Assembly: GCF_048773025.1 (NCBI RefSeq)
Contig: NC_133552.1
Span: forward strand, 24,233,001 to 24,297,000
DNA length: 64,000 nucleotides
Source of the DNA: Camelus bactrianus
Lineage: Eukaryota > Chordata > Mammalia > Artiodactyla > Camelidae
Reading direction: 5' to 3'
In this document: one piece after another, positions 33,041-45,469 of the stretch
Numbering within the stretch: the stretch's first letter is position 1
Layout: the number at the start of each line of letters is the position of its first letter
Made by a program: the position numbers and the translations under genes
The notes under the pieces: model-generated
The model's input: only the letters and a program-made list of their open reading frames with translations
Told to the model about the DNA's origin: nothing
Databases searched by the model: none

Positions 33041-35574
33041 CCAAAATAAATTTTTAATAGTGTGTCCTGTTTCATTTCACATTTTCTTAGAGATTATTCA
33101 TAGGTTAAACTACGAGTACATCACATATAGACATCCACATCCATACATACATCTGCATATACATACAATGTAACATTTTTGTGTTCATTAGCTTGTCTTT
33201 GACAGACTGCTTTAATATTAGTTTATATCTCCTTTCTTTTTATGCCACATCCATGTAAAGTCAAGTAATTGATTTTATCAATTTGCTTTGTGAACATAGA
33301 ATCAAAAGGAAGCTGTATTAATAAAATAGTTAGTGGCAAGTGAACAAGATGCTGTGTTTATAAATTTACCCAATAATGATTGTTATATTGCTTTGCTTCA
33401 TGTACAATGCTTCATTGGACATTTAACTTTTTTTTTTTTTTTTGGTTTTTATAACCCTTATTTTAAAATAATTTATTGGCTAATAAATTTTTAACCTACT
33501 GCTTTATTTTTTGTTCTCATTCTTTGAGACACATGATTTAGAGAGGTGAGGATGCCTTTATGTGATTTTGATCAAGTCTTACTGCACAAGAATCCAATTT
33601 TAGCTATAAGTTTTCTCTGGTTTATTTCATCATTTGCTAATTGTATAATTTGATTTTCAGAGGACCATCATTTATCCTTTATTGTATAGTTTATTGCAGT
33701 AAGTAGTTTTATAATTTTATATTCCAAATATCATGTTATGTTTCATTTTGTCTTTTAAGATAACTCATATAATCCATTCCCCTCTGGAAGCTTAATGTAG
33801 TATTCAATGACAGCAGCAGCTTTAATTCACATTTATAGGTTCTCTCCTGAACTTTCAATAAATCCTTAAATTAAAGATTAAAGGCAGTTCCATATGGAAG
33901 GTACCCATAACGGATGGAAGAGATGATTTTAAGGAAAGCTAAGAATAAAAGGCAGACATTTCATGTGAAAATACACAGAAAAATATCATCCAAGATACAA
34001 ATTATTTTATCTTATTTGTAACTATGAAGCATTTATTGACTGACCATTGCAGTATTTACTATATCTTAGTGCACATTAAAGATACAAAAAAAATGGGAGA
34101 GAGATCCTTAATTACAATACAAAACAAAAAATAGTTGTATTTATTTTTATAGAAAAAAATTTGTATTTATTTTTATTACATTATATAATGCAAATAAAAA
34201 TACATTTACAAGTAAGACAAATAAATGTGGAAGTAAATTTGAAGTTAGACTATATATTCTGAGTTTGTATGTGATAAAGACCCATTGCATTATTCAATGG
34301 GGAGAGAATTAATGAGTCATTCTAATACTATTAAAACATTGACTTCCCATTATCCTCCTCAAAATATGTAAAATAAAGGGAAATATATAGATACTATGGT
34401 TTAATTGAAAAAACACCTATTTTGGAGAATGAAAGTCTGGGTTAAAAAAAGTCCATGTTGTCAATTCCTTTGAGTGCCATACATAAACATTTTGAGTCTC
34501 AATTTATGATGCTTGAAAAAAAATCATAATTATATCTACCCCAAAGCTTTGCCATGATTAGATAGTACTTCTATTCGTGCCCAGATTGCTCTTATTTTAA
34601 ATGGACAAAACTCCATAACAGCAACGGAAATTGAATAAAATTTAATTTTCTCCTAGCTTGAAAAATATTTTTTAAATTAGCACACTGATTTGAAATAAAT
34701 TGTAGTAAGAAACAATGCTTTATTTTTTAAAAAAAATCTGAGTCCTGTCTGGAGTCATATTTGATCAGAATCTGATCCTCTCCCAGATCTGATACTGAAG
34801 ATATTTCTCAGCCATCCTGTTCTACCAGGATGGTGTTTGCTGAAGGAAAAGTTCTCTATTGTTTCAGCAATTATGAACTCAGAGTAAACACACCTGTGGG
34901 GAATAAGTATGTAAAAATTCTTGCTGTAAGATCAGAACAAGGAAGTCACCAGGGGAAAAAGTCATGCTAGAGACTGGGAGTTTTTTTCTTTTTTTATGTT
35001 TTATCTGAAAAAAAATCTTCATATGATCTCTTCTGCTGTGACTGCAACAGGGATGATGTAGGGAACATTATTACCACAATCCATTAAAGCCATATTAAAA
35101 GAATTTCTGAGAAGCCCTAGAAATCAGGCCCTGGGTTGTGAATGTTTACCTCCCCTTCCCTTGGTTTCAGAGAGAAAGACTGCAATTACATCAGTGTGGA
35201 CACTGAAAATAGATAAGCTGCCTGTTGATAAGTGATGGGCCTAGAAAAATGTCTATATTTGCATGATGAATAAACAAGATCGGGGGAACTATGAAACGTG
35301 TCCCAGTACAAATGAAAGAACTCCCATAAAGAATCAAAAGGGTTGATACAGGACTGACTTGATATGACAATACAGAGAAATCTTTAAAAATTGTTCATCT
35401 TGAAATAGTTGTTATAAAGAGCCTTTACATGTATAAAACTAGCAATGAGATACTACAAACAAACAAACCAACAAATAGATGAAAGCCTAAAAGTGTGTGG
35501 TTGTATGAGGATAAAGGACTTTATTTCTGTAAGAGAGTGGAAAACAGAAAACCAAAGAGGCTATGACACTATAT
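33041..35574. other. 2.5 kb of unassigned AT-rich DNA
   Basis: T run at 33428-33444; A/T-rich segments at 34090-34220. No named repeat and no credible gene. Confidence 0.5.
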
Positions 35575-35887
35575 GAACTCATCTACAGAACAGAAACAGA
35601 CTCACAGACTTAGTAAACAATCTTATGGTTACCAGGGAAAGCGGGTGGGAAGGGATAAAGTTGAGAGTTTGAGATTTGCAAATGTTATCCACTATATATA
35701 AAAATGGATTTAAAAACAAGTTTCTTCTGTATAGCGTAGGGAACTATACTCAATATCTTGTTATAACCTTTAATGGAAAAGATATGAGAATGAATATATG
35801 TATGGATATGCATGACTGGGACATTGCGCTGTATAACCAGAAATTGACACTTTGTAACTGGCTATACTTCAGTTAAAAAAAAAAAGG
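35575..35887 (+). mobile_element. L1 LINE 3' end, cetartiodactyl type
   Basis: GAACAGAAACAGACTCACAG, CTTATGGTTACCAGGGAAAG, GTATAGCGTAGGGAACTATA, CTCAATATCTTGTTATAACC, AACCAGAAATTGACACTTTG and GGCTATACTTCAGTTAAAAA form the L1 3' UTR with its A tail. The plus frame at 35676-35876 is a chance opening in it. Confidence 0.9.
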
Positions 35888-35967
35888 GGTGTATGATAAA
35901 GAGAAACTCACACTGCTGGCTATATAGCATCAACTTGTTAGGACAGTTATTCTCAATAGTGATGCAT

Positions 35968-36458
35968 GAGTATGATTCACCAGAGAAACAGAACCAAAAA
36001 GATTATATATACATATAAGTTTTCATTTATTATAAGGAGTTGGTTCATACGATTGTGGGTGCTAAGGAGTTTCAGGATCTGCAGCTGCCATGCTGGAGCC
36101 ATTGATGGTAAAATTCCATCCAAGTTCAAAGGCCTGAGAACCAGGAGAAGGAGTGATGTAACTACCAGTGCTATTCTGAGTCTGAAGGTGGAGAAGATCA
36201 ATATTTCAGCTCCAAGACAGTAAGACACAGAGAGTCAGACAGCTGTCCATTACTTAGCCTTTTCCTTCTATTCAGGCCTTATTGGATTGGATGAGACCCA
36301 CCCACACTGGGGAGAGCAATTGGCATTATCAAGTCTGTCAATCCGAACGTTAATCTCATCCAGAAGCACTCTCAAAGACACACCCAGAATAATGTTTAAC
36401 CAAGAATCTGGGCACCAGGTGGCCCAGTTAAGTTGACACGCATGATTAACCATCAAAA
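35968..36458 (-). mobile_element. Solitary LTR fossil, ERVL-like
   Basis: Read on the minus strand it begins TTTTGATGGTTAATCATGCG and passes through TTAACTGGGCCACCTGGTGC, AACATTATTCTGGGTGTGTC, ATGAGATTAACGTTCGGATT, CAGTGTGGGTGGGTCTCATC, AAGGCCTGAATAGAAGGAAA and GGTTCTGTTTCTCTGGTGAA, a common mammalian LTR layout (start TGATGGTTAAT) that I recognise without being sure of the subfamily. Open frames in it (35966-36495) are chance openings. It abuts another LTR at its right. Confidence 0.75.
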
Positions 36459-36465
36459 GTGATAC

Positions 36466-37102
36466 TGAGACAGGAAGGGGGCAGGGCACAGCCATTCAAG
36501 GAATGCTACAGCAATTAACATCAAAATGGTGAAAGATTCAACCCCCAGTAGCCTTGAGGCTCAAGATTGTGGGAGATTTGACTTCCAGCAGATCTTGAGC
36601 TTCATTATACACACAATGTAATATATTAACATGGTGAATAACATGCCCACAGGCGCCATGACAGCCCCAAGGCTAGCCACAAAAGGTCAAAGAATGGGAA
36701 ATGGTCCACTTCCTGGGAATCCCAGCCCCTTCCCCAGACTAGTTAGACTGGTCCTTCCACTTATTAGCATATGAAGCCACCAAGCCCATAAAAACTGGCA
36801 ACACGGTGCCTCACGTCCACTGCTTCTCTCTCTCTCTCCCAGTTTGGAGATGGCCTGCACTCCGTCTATGGAGTGTGTATCTACTTTTACTCTAATCTGA
36901 GCACCCAACTCCCACACCCATGGCCTTTCTCTTGCCTTTCGATGTATCTCTCTAAATAAATTCACCTTTACTCAACTGTGGCTTGCTCTTGAATTCTTTC
37001 CTGCGCGATGCCAAGGACCCACACTTGGCAGGGCATATCCCAGGGGCTCAACCGAAGCCTGGGACACTGCCCCCCTCACGCCCCACATCTGTTTTTCCTG
37101 CA
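36466..37102 (+). mobile_element. Solitary LTR fossil, ERV1/gamma-like
   Basis: Starts TGAGACAGGAAGGGGGCAGG and ends near TTTTTCCTGCA, giving TG...CA ends. A TATA-like CCATAAAAACTGG lies near 36786, a polyadenylation signal AATAAA at 36955-36960, and a U5-like CTTTCCTGCGCGATGCCAAG and CACTTGGCAGGGCATATCCC follow. The length of about 640 bases is normal for a gamma-type LTR. No internal region adjoins it. It keeps more CpG than the MaLR fossils, suggesting a younger age, possibly artiodactyl or camelid lineage. Family name not certain. Confidence 0.7.
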
Positions 37103-37451
37103 TCAATATGATTGATTAGCCTGAGAAGATTATGAAGAGCATAGAAGAAGACAAAAATATTAAAAATGTGATAAAATATAGATGCTTGTTCTGTTTATAT
37201 AAAAAACATTTATTGAGAATCTACTGTGTATCAGGCCCATAGCTGGACACTAGAAATTAGAGGAGAATATATCAGATGTGGTACTTATTCTCATGCAGCT
37301 AAAATACAGACATTGTTAAAAGTATGGTTGATGTAAGATTTTACTGAGATTTCATAGCAATTTAGATTTCAGAATCCAGATTCTCAACAGCAAATTAATG
37401 AAAAGAGAACAAGTTGTAGAAACTTGCACGTTCAAAGACAAAGATTTTAAA
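37103..37451. other. Unassigned, with an ancient repeat-like patch
   Basis: ACATTTATTGAGAATCTACT and GTATCAGGCCCATAGCTGGA at 37207-37260 look like a widespread ancient mammalian repeat that I cannot name with confidence. Confidence 0.4.
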
Positions 37452-37570
37452 AATATATTTTTATTGACGTAGAGTCAGTTTACAATGTTGTGTCAATATC
37501 AGGTGTACAGCACCATATTCCAGTTACAGAGGAACATACCTATATTTGTTTTCCTATTCTTCTTAACAGA
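37452..37570 (-). mobile_element. L1 LINE 3' terminus (antisense)
   Basis: TTTTTATTGACGTAGAGTCA, GTTTACAATGTTGTGTCAAT, ATCAGGTGTACAGCACCATA and ACCTATATTTGTTTTCCTAT are the reverse complement of the cetartiodactyl L1 3' UTR end. Strong 5' truncation; only about 120 bases. Confidence 0.85.
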
Positions 37571-38089
37571 TTAAGATACTGTTTCTATGCAGTCCAGATT
37601 CTTGTTCTGGGATATAAACAAAATGTAATGAACTAAGCAAAAAGTAACTAATAAAATATGCCCAGAACTCACCAAAACTAACCAAATAACTTTTGTTATT
37701 TTTTTAAGTGAAACATTTTTGTTTTATTTCTGTAGCTATTTGGAGAACTTTATATCTTGTTTATAAATAATCATGCTAATAAACTAAATAAACAACAAAG
37801 AATCTAAGAGAGAATAGAATAAAGTAACTGTGCTTAGTTGGGGAAGTGTTCACCCCTGGCCTCTATGCAGGATGGGAAAGACATAGCCCTTTGAAATTCT
37901 GTGAGCAGTTTGTTCCAGGTCCTTCGGTAGTTATGCTTCGAAGGGACAGAAAGAACAGACTGCAGCTGTAGTAAATTGATCACAGCTAAAGGGCTAGGGA
38001 TGAAACTGGGGATATAGTTAGAGCCTAGATCATAGAGTGGCTTACAGGGCACGATAATAATCTGAACTTTAAGTTTATAGGAAGAGATT
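37571..38089. other. Unassigned, with a possible ancient repeat
   Basis: 37834-38080 reads like a decayed interspersed repeat of antisense type (CTAGATCATAGAGTGGCTTA, GGGATGAAACTGGGGATATA), family unknown to me. The minus frame at 37834-38052 is in it and is not a gene. Confidence 0.35.
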
Positions 38090-38405
38090 GGAAGGTATTT
38101 TTTTTCTAAAATATTTTAATATGAAACACATGCTTCCTCTATGGAATGGTTATCACAATTATGATACAGAACATTTCCACCACTCAGAATTTGCCTGGTT
38201 CAATTTCTCCACTCATGTCAAGAACTGGGGAACTTCTGATCTCTCTTTGGTGACGATTGCTTTGCCTTTTCCAAAATGTCATATAAATGGAATGAGTCTG
38301 GCTCATTGAGTCTGGCTTCTTTCACTTATGCATGTTCCCACTTATTTATCTGTTCAGCAAGTGAACCTTTTGTAATATTTTTTTGTGTGAATAAAAGTTA
38401 TTCAT
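38090..38405 (-). mobile_element. Old L1M LINE fragment (antisense)
   Basis: ATTATGATACAGAACATTTC, CAAAATGTCATATAAATGGA, GTCTGGCTTCTTTCACTTAT and GCATGTTCCCACTTATTTAT match antisense L1M 3' blocks. Diverged. Confidence 0.65.
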
Positions 38406-38674
38406 TTAAAAAATAAAATATTTTCAGTGCCACTAAATAGTTTCTGTTATCTATGACAAATAATCTTTCCGTCTAGAACTAGCCTTAGTACATAAGGTAG
38501 GTAAGACGTCTTTAAGCATCCTTGCTACTCAGTCACTGGAATTTTTTACTCAAGTTTAAAACTAAAGTTAATTGCAGACCTTAGTTTAGTTTCTGATAAC
38601 TCACATACATATCTAGTTAGGGTCTACTAGACTTATTTGGAATTTTATCTCTTCTCATCACATAGATTGCCTAA

Positions 38675-38812
38675 TCCATGATTAGAATTCAAGGTCAGAT
38701 GTGATCCAATCCTCAACCTCCCTATGTGGGTAACCTTGGTCAAGTTATTTAACATTTGTGTCTGTTTCTCAGTCTGCTTCTGTGAAGTCTTTAGAATAGT
38801 GGCACATATAAA
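38675..38812 (+). mobile_element. Probable MIR SINE core
   Basis: GGGTAACCTTGGTCAAGTTA, TTTAACATTTGTGTCTGTTT and CTCAGTCTGCTTCTGTGAAG match the MIR core 'gaccttgggcaagttacttaac...cctcagtttcc'. Confidence 0.6.
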
Positions 38813-39893
38813 ATGTCTTTTATCTCCTGGCTATTTCTACTATTACGAATAGTCTTATAATATAAAAGGTCATATTCCGTAGCAGATGTTCCAGACTGTG
38901 TCCTATAAGCCAAATACAGCATGCAGATAGGTCTTGCATAGTCTTCCCTATTAGCCCTGCACAAGGCCTTTCATCTGCATTTCATATCATTGTTGAAAAT
39001 GGGATATTTCACTCACAAAAAATATATTTTGTTGGAAAAAAATGGATTATGTATCAATTATATGTTCAGATTATTGCTTGGTAATAGCCCAGAGTTAAGT
39101 AAAAACTGCTGCCAGTCTAGGCAGAGATTCACAATCTCCTGGTCTACACAAATCTAACCACCCACTATTATTCTACTTAGAGGCTGGTTATTAATTATCA
39201 CTTCCCCTGCAACCCATTCTGTCACTGAGTCTGTGTAACTTTCTCTGATCCCTGGTGGCATGCAAAATTGAGGCCTGGGCAATCATTTCACCTATAAGCC
39301 TTTCCTTAAACAATTATGCATCATCTATGGATGCTCCCTCCCCCACCCACTTTTTTTAACCTCTCTGTCTCTATTGACTACAGTTTTACATGTTAGAAAC
39401 TATTTTGTTTGAATATTGCTCCACTTTAGGAGTTTGTAGGAAATGAATTTACAATTCTGTCTCTGATCGGCTCAAAATATATTTTCCATATCATTTTAGG
39501 AGGAAATCCACCTGTTGTTTTTCTTTTCTATGCATTTCTTGAGAAGGAAGAAATTTCGTTTTCATTTTCATCTTTGCAGTCTCTGAACTCTCTGGATTTA
39601 TGCAGAGTTAATTGGTGGAGTCAATTACGTCAAACTTCTCTTGTTACTGTCTGCCTGGTCTGGTTAAGCATATGGCATGCAATGAGTAATCAAGACTGTA
39701 TTCTAAATTCAATCTTTTCTATCATTCATTTAGTGGAAAACTTCTCCAGGCAAGAGCAAACGTTCAGTGTTGTTGCCAGACTTTGATTTTTCTCTAGTCT
39801 CAAAGATATTTTAAAGTAAGATGGAAAAAGTTTTGTATTTGTGTTTCTGGGAGGAGGGGAAAAAAAGTAGCCTTGGTTCGCCCCCCCAAAAAA
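38813..39893. other. 1.1 kb of unassigned DNA
   Basis: No named repeat; the frame at 39574-39786 has no motif. Confidence 0.5.
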
Positions 39894-40413
39894 TGAATTT
39901 TTAATGAGAGACAGAAAGTGTGATATAAACAGATTTTATTATTAAAGCAAAAAGATAGTAAAATATAGTATACCCCCAAGAATTGAGTGTCGACCAACCC
40001 AAGAAAGGAAAAATGGCACTGCTTCTTTGTTTCTCCTTATATCCTGGCTTAAGGGGTGTTTTTGTGATTGACTGACATACAGCTCAGTTCCTTGTGCTCA
40101 GGTACATCCATCCTTTTGCATATGCTCTTACCCATGATGCACACAGAGAAACCTACGGCGGGGCTCAGACTATAATTTTAATCACATTATAATCAGCATT
40201 GGGTCAAGTTAAACCAAGTCCATCTCTCTACAGCACAGCCGTAGCATTCAATATTAGCCGGCTTTTTCGCTGGAACTCACTTATAGAAAGTAAAAAATCT
40301 GTGGGCTCCTTACCCTGAGTGCAGGCGTACTGTTATTTTCCAGGTTGCTCCTTCCCCTTTTCTCTCCCCCTGCCTGGTGCTCATTTCTGTCTAACTGTCT
40401 AACATTTAGAACA
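39894..40413 (-). mobile_element. Solitary LTR fossil, class uncertain
   Basis: On the minus strand it starts TGTTCTAAATGTTAGACAGT. It has a TATA-like GGATATAAGG at 40035-40044, a polyadenylation signal AATAAA at 39935-39940 followed by CACTTTCTGTCTCTCATT, and could end near 39894. That gives about 520 bases in U3-R-U5 order. Several CpGs remain, so it may be lineage-specific. I do not recognise the family. No internal region beside it. Confidence 0.55.
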
Positions 40414-40461
40414 GAAAAAAAAATTGCCATGATGTTACTATCAGCAGAAATTATTTGTTTA

Positions 40462-40577
40462 CCTGTCTGTCTGTGTTACTCTTCCCTGAACTCTTTGAGG
40501 TCTTGTCTCTGAATCCCTAAAGCCTAGAACAGCTACTGACATACAATAGCCATTCAGTAAATATTTACAGAATGAGT
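40462..40577 (+). mobile_element. L2 LINE 3' end
   Basis: GAACTCTTTGAGGTCTTGTC, TCCCTAAAGCCTAGAACAGC, TACTGACATACAATAGCCAT and TCAGTAAATATTTACAGAAT follow the conserved L2 3' end ('ccccagcgcctagaacagtgcctggcacatagtaggcgctcaataaatatttg'). Confidence 0.85.
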
Positions 40578-41514
40578 CTTACCTCTGAGGATTGCACCTG
40601 CTCTGAATTGACTTAATGTCTATCTTTGAGATGCTTGTGTTAGTCTATTAAAGCAGTAAATACCTTAGATCTTCCAGATCAGTATCCCCAGGGCAATCCT
40701 TGATTTTGCAGTATAAACATAAGTAAAAGTTACAGGATATACAAGAAAACAGAAAAGGGAAGGAATGATCAATGACTCCTTTCATACAGAGGAGCTTGTG
40801 TTTCCCTTGTCAGAGTGCTACACAAGTGAGTCAAAATTACCAAGTTCCTTTCCCATAGAACATTTCACTGGTGTAATTGTCAATATTTCAATAAAGCAAT
40901 ATGTTCCATGAATTGGTGGTAAAATACTAACATTTAACAAATCTTGGAAAACTGGAAATGAAATGATTTCTGAAAGAAATTAAACTAATGTTGGTCCCTT
41001 GTTAATTTCCAAGACTAAGATCTATATTTGAAATTTGCAAACAAATAAATGTGTGTTAAATTCTTCCTGAAAAACTGAGAATAACTTGGATATTTAATCA
41101 GGAGATAAAACTGAGGAAGTTAAAAATCCAGAAAGGATGCTACGTACACTAAGACATATTGCATTTATAACATAAGTTAGCCTGCTGCTTTAAAACACAT
41201 GAAACAGTAATTCCACACTTTTAAATGAATGTCTGAAAATTCTCAAGCAATACTCATTACTTTGAGAATGCCATTATAAAAATCCCTTGCTAGTTAGGCT
41301 TAATATTTGGGAAAAAAGTCCTGGGAAAAATGTCAAATTAAGTCAAATAATTATTTTGAGGCAATTTTTGGTCCATGCCAAAATATCTCCATGGATGTGT
41401 TACAAAGAACCAAATATAACCAAATATCAAGAACTTATTGGCATGGATCAAATGTCTTATAGATGTTTTGGACAGGACCAAATATTCTGCAAGTTTCCTT
41501 TCATCTCCTAGTCT
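40578..41514. other. Unassigned DNA
   Basis: No named repeat; the frame at 41287-41511 has no motif. Confidence 0.5.
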
Positions 41515-41650
41515 AGTTTGTATGACATTCAGCAGGTGGGGTAACTACACTGAGATTCACTTTCCTCTTCATTAAAATAGAAATAGAATGAATACTGTAT
41601 GCACTATTTTTTTCACATATTAGTTGCTCAATATATAGTAGACATTTTTA
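41515..41650 (+). mobile_element. Possible MIR SINE
   Basis: GAGATTCACTTTCCTCTTCA, TTAAAATAGAAATAGAATGA and CATATTAGTTGCTCAATATA resemble the MIR 3' half. Diverged; low confidence. Confidence 0.4.
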
Positions 41651-42479
41651 ATCTGGGCTTGCAAAATTGCTGTAACACATTCCCCGTGGTTGTGTATTTT
41701 GTCATTTTACTATATACTTATTCCAGACCCAATTAAATCCAGGTTGCATTCAGTGTATATAAAATGAATACAACATGAAAACTACCATCAAAGAAAAACA
41801 TTCGAGTAGGGGATACAGGGATATGAGAATACTTCTAAAGTGAAACTCTATATAGAATAGTTTTAGAAAAATAAAATTTAACTGGAAAAATTTTCAAAGA
41901 TATGAAACAGTTATAATTTTAGAACCAATGTTGTGGTTAATTAAATCAATTTCCTAATTGTCATTAATGTTTGTCTTTGTTTAATACATTTGCTGAACAA
42001 TTAAAGATATCCTATGTGCTCTATTCTATGTTATATATTATCCTGTAATTTTGTCCCAACATATCATGGATATTAAATTAATAAATCTTAATTATGACAT
42101 TTAGTTATTATTCCTTTTTGAGTTTGATTACACTTAAGAGGATGGGGAGAGAGAAATTCACCATGACAATAGCAATAATTCTAATGCTCTTACCGACTAC
42201 TTAATTTCTGTTTATTTCATCATTTAATGGAGAGTTTTTAGAGGCATCAATAACAACTAATTCTCTGGTTTATTTTTATTTTACACTCTCTGTCTTAAAT
42301 ATTAATTTTTAAACAATGCTATTTTGATTAATTCCACAAAAGGCGTGTTTTGTTTTTGTGTTTGTTTTTTGTTTTGCCAAATTGTTGGCTAACAAACCAC
42401 ACAAAACCCCAGTAATGCTAGGGTTTTATAACTTGCCACCCACAATAAGCAAACAAACAAAAAAAGATCACGATCTTTG
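41651..42479. other. Unassigned AT-rich DNA
   Basis: Nothing recognised; a G/T-rich low-complexity patch lies at 42347-42372. Confidence 0.5.
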
Positions 42480-42835
42480 CCCCAGAAGTCCTGTCCATCA
42501 CTCGTACTCTTCAAATCACTAGTTTCCCTACCACAAAGGTAACTCACCTGAATTTTGTCATCATAAATTAATCATGTCTGTTTCTAAATTTTACTAATGG
42601 AAACTTAGAGTATGTGGTACTTTTTGTTTGGCTTCCTTGCTCCATGTTTCATGTATCAGTTGTTCATTTCTATTCATGCATATGTTATCCATTTTGAGAA
42701 TATGCCATAAATTTTATATACGTTCTTCTGTTCATAGATATTTGAGATATCTCTAGGTTTGTGCCATTATAATACAATTATCATTCTTCTATATAACTTT
42801 TGGTATACATTTGTAGATATATCTCAGGCATGTAC
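42480..42835 (-). mobile_element. Old L1M LINE fragment (antisense)
   Basis: CCTACCACAAAGGTAACTCA, AATTTTACTAATGGAAACTT, CTTGCTCCATGTTTCATGTA, GTTCATTTCTATTCATGCAT and AGATATTTGAGATATCTCTA resemble antisense L1M 3' blocks. It abuts the next, opposite L1. Confidence 0.6.
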
Positions 42836-43545
42836 CTAATAGGATGGCTATCATCAAAATAACAAAAGATAACAAGTGCTGGAAATGCTATGAAGAAATT
42901 GGAACCCTTATACACTTTTTGTGAGAATGGAAAATAGTACAACAGCCATGGAAAACAGTATGAATGTTCCTCAAAAAATTAAAAATAGAGCTATCTTATG
43001 ATCCAGCATTCCCACTTCTGGGTATATATCAAAATAATTGAAATCAGGGTCTCAAAGAGGTATCTGCACTTCTGTGTTCACTACACCACTATTCACAGTA
43101 CGCAGGATAAGGAAACAACCTGAATGCCCATCAACAGATCAATAGATAAAGAAAATGTGGTATATACATACAAATGGAATATGTTTCAGCCTTAAAAAGG
43201 AAGGAAATTCTATCTATGCCACAACTTGAAGAACATTATGAAATAAGCCAGTCACAAAAGGACAAATACTACTTTATTTCATTTATGTGAAAGATCTAAA
43301 TAGTCAAACTCATAGAAGCAGAGATGATAACAGTGGTTGCCAGGGGTTGAGAAGTGCATGAAAGAGGACGTTGTTCAATGTGTATAAAATTTCAGTTGTA
43401 CCAAATAAATAAATTCTAGAGGTCTGTTGTACAATGTGGTATCTACAGTGGACAAAACAGTATTGTGCACTTTAAAATTTGTTAAGAGGGTAGATCTAGT
43501 GTTAAATGTTATTACCTCAAACAAACAAACAAAAGGAACACAAGG
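42836..43545 (+). mobile_element. L1 LINE 3' part, L1MA-like
   Basis: AGGATGGCTATCATCAAAAT, CATGGAAAACAGTATGAATG, TCCCACTTCTGGGTATATAT, ACCTGAATGCCCATCAACAG, TATGAAATAAGCCAGTCACA, CAAACTCATAGAAGCAGAGA, GGTTGCCAGGGGTTGAGAAG and TAAGAGGGTAGATCTAGTGT follow the L1 ORF2 end and 3' UTR. It closes with a CAAACAAACAAAC tail. Confidence 0.9.
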
Positions 43546-44382
43546 AAATTTGGGGAGGTGTTGGGTATGTCCACTATCGTGCTTTTAATGACAGTATCAT
43601 GAATATTTGCACATGTCCAAACTCATCACATTTTACACACTAAATAACTGCAGCTCTTTGTATATTTATAGACCTTAATAAAGCTGTTGAAAAATCAGAT
43701 TTTCAGTTTTCACATGCACACACATGAACAGGCAGCAGTTTTGAGTACAGTTGAACTAGATTGTGTCTAACAACAATATGAAGATAAAACCAGAATCAGA
43801 TAGAGGGCTAAATTAAGTCAAGGTAAAAGTTAATTGAAGAATTGAAAAAAAAAAAAAAGAACCCGAGAAACTTGAATGACTCCTGATTCGTCCATTGACA
43901 CCAAAATGAAATCCTCCTTTACCTGAATGAAATAAATCATAGCACATCTATTTCTCTTTCTTATTTGCACTCTGAGACACCTGACAGACTGCAATAATTA
44001 CTACCTTCTACAAATCCTCAGATTTAGAACAGTAGGACATTAATTAAGATTACCTACTGTTACAAAAATTCTAGTTGATATTTTTGGTATTTTCCACTTT
44101 TCAGAATTCAGAGAATCCAAATGTGCAAATCTACTTTGGAAAAGAAGAAAAGAGAAGCACTTGTGTATCTACTTGAGTAGCTCCAAACCTGAACTGCAAT
44201 TCTCCTACTCATCCTGCTATGTTTTCATTAGCTTAAAAAAATATAAACAGCCATTTACAAGATTGTTAGGAATTTGCCATAGTTTTAGAAAGAGCTATTG
44301 ATCTAGGACCTTGACTGTGCATTTGGATTTTCTAGTTTGCTGAAGGTTAATAAAATGCTGGTCTAGTAATAATTTACTACTT
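43546..44382. other. Unassigned DNA
   Basis: A run of about 15 A near 43845. No gene or named repeat. Confidence 0.5.
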
Positions 44383-44628
44383 AATAAATTGGGAGTTTGG
44401 GATTTGTAGATACACTGCTATATACACTACTATATATGAAAGAGATAAACAACAAGGTCTACTGTATAGCACAGGGAACTATATTCAATACCTTGCAATG
44501 AACTACAATGAAAAAAATATGAAAAGGGATATATATGTATGTATGTATGTACATATAAATGAATCACTATGCTATAAACCAGAAATTAACACAACATTGT
44601 AAATCAACTATACTTCAATTAAAAAAAT
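44383..44628 (+). mobile_element. L1 LINE 3' end, cetartiodactyl type
   Basis: GGGAGTTTGGGATTTGTAGA, AACAAGGTCTACTGTATAGC, CAATACCTTGCAATGAACTA, AACCAGAAATTAACACAACA and CAACTATACTTCAATTAAAA mark the L1 3' UTR. A degenerate target duplication (ATTTACTACTTAA at 44371, AATTATTACTTGA after the tail) is possible. Confidence 0.9.
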
Positions 44629-45469
44629 TATTACTTGAGGCACTTGATTCTAAATTTTAGCCATACATTTGTTAGTAAATGATTATTCTCTCTGAAATAC
44701 TGAAGTTGTTTATATTCTATACATTCACCTTAAGAGCAGAGCTCTGACCATTAAATGATTTGTTTTTGCTTTCAACTATTTGTTGGGTACCCGTGTATGC
44801 CAAGTGCAGAAATTACAGACATGGTAATATGCCTTTACAGAATTTTCAGTTTAGTAGTAATGTTAGTGGTAATGATGATATTAATTTACTTCATTTGTGA
44901 TTCTTTTGTGACTATATTTTAAATCATCCAAAGGCATATATTTATCCAATTGATTCTTCACATTCAAGAAATGTTTTCTTATAGAAGTGATATTTAAAGT
45001 GAAAACTAAATGACAACTAGAAACTAAGAGAAAGTGGGAGGGAGAGAAAACCAAGTGGACAAAACAGCACATGAGTTAAGGTCCTGAGGTGAGAGGGTGA
45101 GGTATGATGGACTAGGGAAAAGACAGATGTATCTCAATTGGAAAGACTATGAGTTACAGAAGCAACAGCTGAGGCTGGAGATTTAGATAGGGCTTTGATC
45201 ATTCAGGGTCTTACATGAAATATTTTTATTTAAGATGCAAAAAAATCCCAATTAATTTTGGGGAAATAAGTTTAAAAAAATGAATTAATTCATTAAAGAG
45301 AGGTTGAGGTATGGTGGTAGCTTCATATATGGCTGGATGCAGTGACTCAATAACATTATTAGAACTCTGTCATCCTATCTCCCTGAAGAGTTATCTCCTC
45401 CCTGAAGACAAAATGTTCCCTTTTCTTGACAAGTTATCTGAAATAATGCCTCCACACCTCACCCCCTCT
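44629..45469. other. Unassigned, with possible ancient repeat
   Basis: TTTGTTGGGTACCCGTGTAT (44780) and TCATTCAGGGTCTTACATGA (45201) resemble an ancient interspersed repeat like that near 37.2 and 38.0 kb; family unknown to me. The frame at 45311-45559 overlaps the LTR and is not a gene. Confidence 0.4.
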
